A stretch of 7,695 bases of DNA from a bacterium (GTDB taxonomy: Bacteria > Verrucomicrobiota > Kiritimatiellia > UBA8416): contig JAIFLS010000097.1 of the NCBI GenBank assembly GCA_020048935.1, positions 1 to 7,695 of the forward strand, given 5' to 3'. Below, piece after piece: positions 5,436-7,695 of this stretch; position 1 is the first letter of the stretch; each line of letters starts with the position of its first letter. The position numbers and the translations under genes are program-made. The notes below the pieces were generated by a model. That model was not told the origin of the DNA. It searched no databases and was given only the letters and a program-made list of their open reading frames with translations.

Positions 5436-6494
5436 ATGAATCGATGGATGGGGCGGGGATTGGTGGTGGTGCTTTCACTGCTGGCGACAACGGCGTTGGC
5501 TGGTTCTTCCTTTTTCCGAATCGTAGGTCCGGCAGATACCGAGATTACGGGGATGGGTCTGGACGGCACGATAACCTGGACCAATAGCAGTGTCGGAGTG
5601 AGCGTAATCATCCAGCGGGCGACCACTCTGATTGGCGAAGGAGACTGGAGCGACTACCTTCAACAGTTTGTGAATACGCCATCCATGGCAGTCACAGTCA
5701 CTGATCCTGACACGCCTGGAGATATGGCCTTTATCCCTGGCGGGACCAACGCGGGTACGGACCCCGACTTCGGTGCCTACAGCCTGACGGTGGATTCCTT
5801 CTACATGGACCGCTACGAGGTGACCAAGGCGCTGTGGGACGAGGTGTATACGTGGGCCAGTACAAACGGTTACACATTCGCTAACGCCGGTTTGTGCAAA
5901 GCGACGAACCATCCGGTGCATAACGTCTCGTGGTACGACGTGGTGAAATGGTGCAATGCGCGCAGCCAGAAAGAGGGGCGTCCGGCGGTTTATTCGGTCA
6001 ACGGCTCGGTGTACAAGACGGGCCAGGCGGACAACGTTGTGCAGACATCTGCCGCCGGCTACCGGTTGCCGACCGACGAGGAATGGGAGTATGCGGCTCG
6101 CGGTGGCTTACGCGGGCGGCGTTTCCCGTGGGGGGACACGATTCAACATGCCCGCGAAAATTACTGGAGTTCGAGTTCATACAACTTCGACACCAGCCCG
6201 ACGCGGGGATATCACCCGACGTACATCACAGGAGGCATGCCATACACCAGTCCGGTGGGTGCATTTGCGCCGAACGGGTATGGCCTGTACGATATGACGG
6301 GGGACCTGTGGGAATGGTGTTTTGATTGGTATCCGGGACGTGAGGGCTCGTACCGCGTAATCCGCGGCGGCAGTTGGGACGCCGACGCCTACCACTGCCA
6401 GGTCGGCCTTCGCAACGACTTCTGGCCTGCCATCCCCGACGGCAGCATTGGCTTCCGGGCTGTCCTGCCCCCAGGTCCCGCCGTCGCTCCCTGA
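5436..6494 (+). CDS. Exported SUMF1/FGE-fold protein lacking a catalytic cysteine
   Basis: A 352-residue protein of the formylglycine-generating-enzyme (sulfatase-modifying factor) superfamily. An N-terminal signal peptide (LVVVLSLLATTALA, residues 9-22, cleavage after ALA) sends it out of the cytoplasm; there is no lipobox cysteine. Residues about 25-95 form a beta-type module (ITWTNSSVGVSVIIQRATTL). The FGE fold follows from MAFIPGGTNAG (97-107), with FYMDRYEVTKALW, PVHNVSWYDVVKWCNA, GYRLPTDEEWEYAARGG, FPWGD, NGYGLYDMTGDLWEW and RVIRGGSWDADAYHCQVGLR (307-326), ending GSIGFRAV. Aligned with human FGE, the first active-site cysteine position is Ala316 and the second is Cys321. Formylglycine synthesis is therefore unlikely, and a binding or structural role is more likely. 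The ATG at 5436 follows GAGGAG (5422-5427) and gives a normal signal peptide. An in-frame ATG at 5382 with AAGGAGG (5367-5373) would add 18 residues and is a real alternative. No sulfatase is adjacent. Confidence 0.88.
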   Translation: MNRWMGRGLVVVLSLLATTALAGSSFFRIVGPADTEITGMGLDGTITWTNSSVGVSVIIQRATTLIGEGDWSDYLQQFVNTPSMAVTVTDPDTPGDMAFIPGGTNAGTDPDFGAYSLTVDSFYMDRYEVTKALWDEVYTWASTNGYTFANAGLCKATNHPVHNVSWYDVVKWCNARSQKEGRPAVYSVNGSVYKTGQADNVVQTSAAGYRLPTDEEWEYAARGGLRGRRFPWGDTIQHARENYWSSSSYNFDTSPTRGYHPTYITGGMPYTSPVGAFAPNGYGLYDMTGDLWEWCFDWYPGREGSYRVIRGGSWDADAYHCQVGLRNDFWPAIPDGSIGFRAVLPPGPAVAP

Positions 6495-6604
6495 AGGGAG
6501 CTATGGCGGACAAGCAGCAGTGAGCTACGCCAGTGCCACGCGGGAGTAAGAAGAACAATGGGGTATGGGGCAAAGCGCCCATCGAAGTTTGTAGAGAAAG
6601 GTTC
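6495..6604. other. Gap after the SUMF-like gene with a weak stem-loop
   Basis: The only structure seen before the repeat array is an imperfect stem ATGGG(G)C-AAA-GC(G)CCCAT at 6565-6582 with one bulge. It is followed by CGAAGTTT rather than a proper T-run, so termination here is doubtful. A lone TTTGTAG at 6588-6594 just ahead of the first full repeat may be a truncated repeat foot. Confidence 0.3.
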
Positions 6605-6811
6605 GTAGTTCAGGCTTCAGCCTGTTCCCCGGTTCGCCTTTGCTATGAGCAGGCTGAAGCCTGGACTACAAACGGCGCACGGGGAGCAGGCTGAAGCCTG
6701 GACTACAAACGGGGATGGGACAGGCTGAAGCCTGGACTATAAACGGGGATGGGGAGCAGGCTGAAGCCTGAACTACGAACGGAGAGGGTTTGTAGTTCAG
6801 TCTTCAGGCTG
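6605..6811. repeat. Upstream REP array of the RAYT locus (six copies)
   Basis: Six 20-bp units of the form GTAG, two bases, 14-bp palindrome CAGGCT-TC-AGCCTG. Copies lie at 6605-6624 (+), 6650-6669 (-), 6687-6706 (-), 6721-6740 (-), 6757-6776 (-) and 6792-6811 (+). The four minus-oriented copies recur at 37, 34 and 36 bp and share spacers of the type AAACGGGGATGGGGAG. The copy at 6721 has a damaged foot (CTAT instead of CTAC on the plus strand). The last copy has the stem CAGTCT/AGGCTG, with one T-G wobble. The outermost copies point inward and the inner ones point the other way. The GTAG tetranucleotide next to an imperfect or perfect palindrome is the known recognition layout of RAYT-associated REP sequences. 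Confidence 0.85.
6671..6706. repeat. 36-bp exact direct repeat flanking the RAYT gene, left copy
   Basis: These 36 bases, beginning AACGGCGCACGGGGAG and ending in a complete REP and its CTAC foot, occur again without change at 7552-7587. The next bases differ once and then agree again (ACGGGG). The identity spans unique spacer as well as the hairpin, so it reflects recent duplication or gene conversion at the locus. Confidence 0.85.
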
Positions 6812-6832
6812 TCCCGGAGCAAAGGAGCGTCG

Positions 6833-7441
6833 ATGTACACATGGCGAAAACTGACCGCGCTCCAGCGCGATGAGGTGCTGCGCTTGCGCTGCCAGTGCGG
6901 TTATCCGTGGCACAGTCCGCCGCATTTCGAGACGGATATGCCCCGCTGCTACCACCTCAGTGCGGCCTGTTTCGATCATGAGCCGCTGGTGGGCCACTCA
7001 CCGGAACGCATGGCCGCATTCGAGGAGTCTCTTCTGACCGCGCTGCGCGATGGCGCGGAAGAGTTGCGCGCCTGGTGCGTGTTGCCGAATCACTGGCATG
7101 CCCTTTGCAAGACCGGCGATCTCAAGGCTCTCGTCAGAAGCATAGGGTTGCTGCATGGCCGGTCTTCCCGTCAGTGGAATCAGGAAGAAAGCACGCAGGG
7201 GCGCAAGTGCTGGTTTGGCTGCGCCGACCGGCACATGCGTTCCGAAGCCCACTACTGGGCCACGTTCAATTATATCCACCATAACCCCGTGCATCACGGC
7301 TATGTGGAGAAATGGCAGGATTGGCCCTATTCCAGCGCCGCCGGTTGGATCGAGAAGGTGGGGGCGACGGAGGCGAAGCGGCTGTGGCAGGCATTCCCGA
7401 TCCTGGACTATGGAAAGGGATGGGATGAAGCGGGGATGTGA
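6833..7441 (+). CDS. REP-associated tyrosine transposase (RAYT), HUH/Y1 family
   Basis: A 202-residue protein of the IS200/IS605-like TnpA-REP family, single-strand DNA endonucleases thought to cut and move REP hairpins. The HUH metal site is visible as PNHWHAL (His87 and His89, in LRAWCVLPNHWHAL). The likely nucleophile is Tyr147 in FNYIHHNPVHHGYV, followed by the RAYT-typical DWPYSS (163-168). The N-terminus has WRKLT and WHSPPH (26-31), then RCYHLSAACFDHEPLVG. I know this style from RAYTs of PVC bacteria, a recognition-based statement. Length is normal for a complete single-domain member, with no frameshift or stop. The ATG at 6833 follows AAAGGAG (6821-6827) at 5 nt. An upstream in-frame extension to 6749 would translate the repeats and is rejected. 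The gene sits in an array of ten REP hairpins, one of which ends 10 nt before the Shine-Dalgarno, so hairpin-linked control of its expression is possible. Confidence 0.92.
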   Translation: MYTWRKLTALQRDEVLRLRCQCGYPWHSPPHFETDMPRCYHLSAACFDHEPLVGHSPERMAAFEESLLTALRDGAEELRAWCVLPNHWHALCKTGDLKALVRSIGLLHGRSSRQWNQEESTQGRKCWFGCADRHMRSEAHYWATFNYIHHNPVHHGYVEKWQDWPYSSAAGWIEKVGATEAKRLWQAFPILDYGKGWDEAGM

Positions 7442-7450
7442 GCGGGGGAG

Positions 7451-7587
7451 CAGGCTGAAGCCTGAACTACAAACGGGGAAGGGGAGCAGGCTGAAGCCTG
7501 AACTACAAACGGGGAAGAGTTCGTAGTTCAGCCTTCAGGCTGTCCCGGAGCAACGGCGCACGGGGAGCAGGCTGAAGCCTGGACTAC
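7451..7587. repeat. Downstream REP array of the RAYT locus (four copies)
   Basis: Copies lie at 7451-7470 (-), 7487-7506 (-), 7523-7542 (+) and 7568-7587 (-), all 20-bp GTAG-plus-palindrome units. The first starts 10 bp after the RAYT stop codon. The first two recur at exactly 36 bp with nearly identical spacers. The plus-oriented copy has the stem CAGCCT/AGGCTG, in which one base pair is inverted relative to CAGGCT/AGCCTG, and it is followed by TCCCGGAGCAA, exactly as after the last upstream copy (6812-6822). Confidence 0.85.
7552..7587. repeat. 36-bp exact direct repeat flanking the RAYT gene, right copy
   Basis: Identical to 6671-6706. Together the copies bracket the transposase gene and most of its repeats (distance between starts 881 bp). 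Homologous recombination between them would delete the gene and leave a short REP remnant. Confidence 0.85.
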
Positions 7588-7695
7588 GAACGGGGCCGGG
7601 GAGTATTTCCTTGGATTGTTGGGCGTTGGATGTTGGTTGTTGGGCGTTGAAATAAATTGAAGTTATAAGCAGATGGCCGATATGGAGTGCGATTG
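7588..7695. other. Right-edge intergenic stretch with a short direct repeat
   Basis: TTGTTGGGCGTTG occurs at 7616-7628 and again at 7637-7649, with GATGTTGG between, giving a low-complexity GTT/GG-rich tract. An AT-rich stretch follows (7650-7670). An ATG at 7673 is open to the window end for seven codons (MADMECD), but it has no clear Shine-Dalgarno and is too short to call as a gene. Confidence 0.4.

Noticed and set aside
5436..6494. Calling the SUMF-like protein a true formylglycine-generating enzyme
   Set aside because: The first catalytic cysteine position is alanine and no sulfatase gene is nearby.
6749..6832. Upstream extension of the RAYT reading frame by 28 codons
   Set aside because: It translates REP repeat DNA (peptide GSRLKPEL), while ATG 6833 has a well-placed AAAGGAG and matches the family N-terminus.
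7155..7526. Open frame of 123 codons overlapping the RAYT 3' half in another frame
   Set aside because: It is a shadow of the RAYT gene that ends in repeated GSRLKPELQTGK peptides, which are translated REP units.
6605..7587. CRISPR array, because short repeats recur at about 36 bp
   Set aside because: Repeats are 20-bp palindromes in both orientations, spacers are nearly identical to each other, and no cas gene is present. This is a REP array.
7673..7695. Start of a new gene (ATG, seven codons to the window end)
   Set aside because: It is too short to judge and has no convincing ribosome binding site.

Overview
The window is a GC-rich bacterial chromosome segment. It holds seven coding regions, one of them cut by the window edge, separated by unusually repeat-rich intergenic DNA. 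Three things suggest the PVC superphylum, probably Kiritimatiellota, Verrucomicrobiota or Lentisphaerota: an exported SUMF/FGE-like protein with an N-terminal beta-type domain, a RAYT transposase with a WHSPPH motif, and many GTAG-footed palindromes. This placement rests on recognition of protein style and is inference, with moderate confidence. No rRNA, tRNA or CRISPR array was seen.

Left part (1-1653): the minus strand carries the first 65 codons of an ABC-F type ATPase, reading off the left edge. Upstream of it, on the same strand, is a complete PotA/FbpC-type importer ATPase with no permease or binding protein in view. Its start faces xylA across a 185-bp divergent intergenic region that contains a 6-bp inverted repeat.

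Middle (1657-4147): a complete class II xylose isomerase (xylA, all active-site residues present) and a PfkB-family sugar kinase lie in the same direction. A 124-bp palindromic element with 28-bp perfect inverted arms separates them. Xylose isomerase makes D-xylulose, which needs phosphorylation before central metabolism. The usual FGGY xylulokinase is not in the window, so the PfkB protein is a candidate alternative kinase; that is inference from position.

Right-middle (4148-6494): a short DNA-binding-like protein with a MerR-like N-terminus is bracketed by paired GTAG hairpins. After it comes an exported FGE/SUMF-fold protein that lacks the first of the two catalytic cysteines of true formylglycine-generating enzymes.

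Right part (6495-7695): a RAYT (REP-associated tyrosine transposase, HUH/Y1 family) sits inside an array of ten GTAG-plus-palindrome repeats, six upstream and four downstream, spaced about 34-37 bp where tandem. A 36-bp exact direct repeat flanks the gene. Seven further GTAG hairpins of related or different stem sequence occur elsewhere (near 320, 4166, 4241, 5017, 5044, 5300 and 5336). All of them lie in the intergenic gaps. The most interesting aspect of the window is this REP/RAYT system: one transposase-like gene, a home array with compensating stem changes, and several diverged hairpin subfamilies keeping the same GTAG foot.
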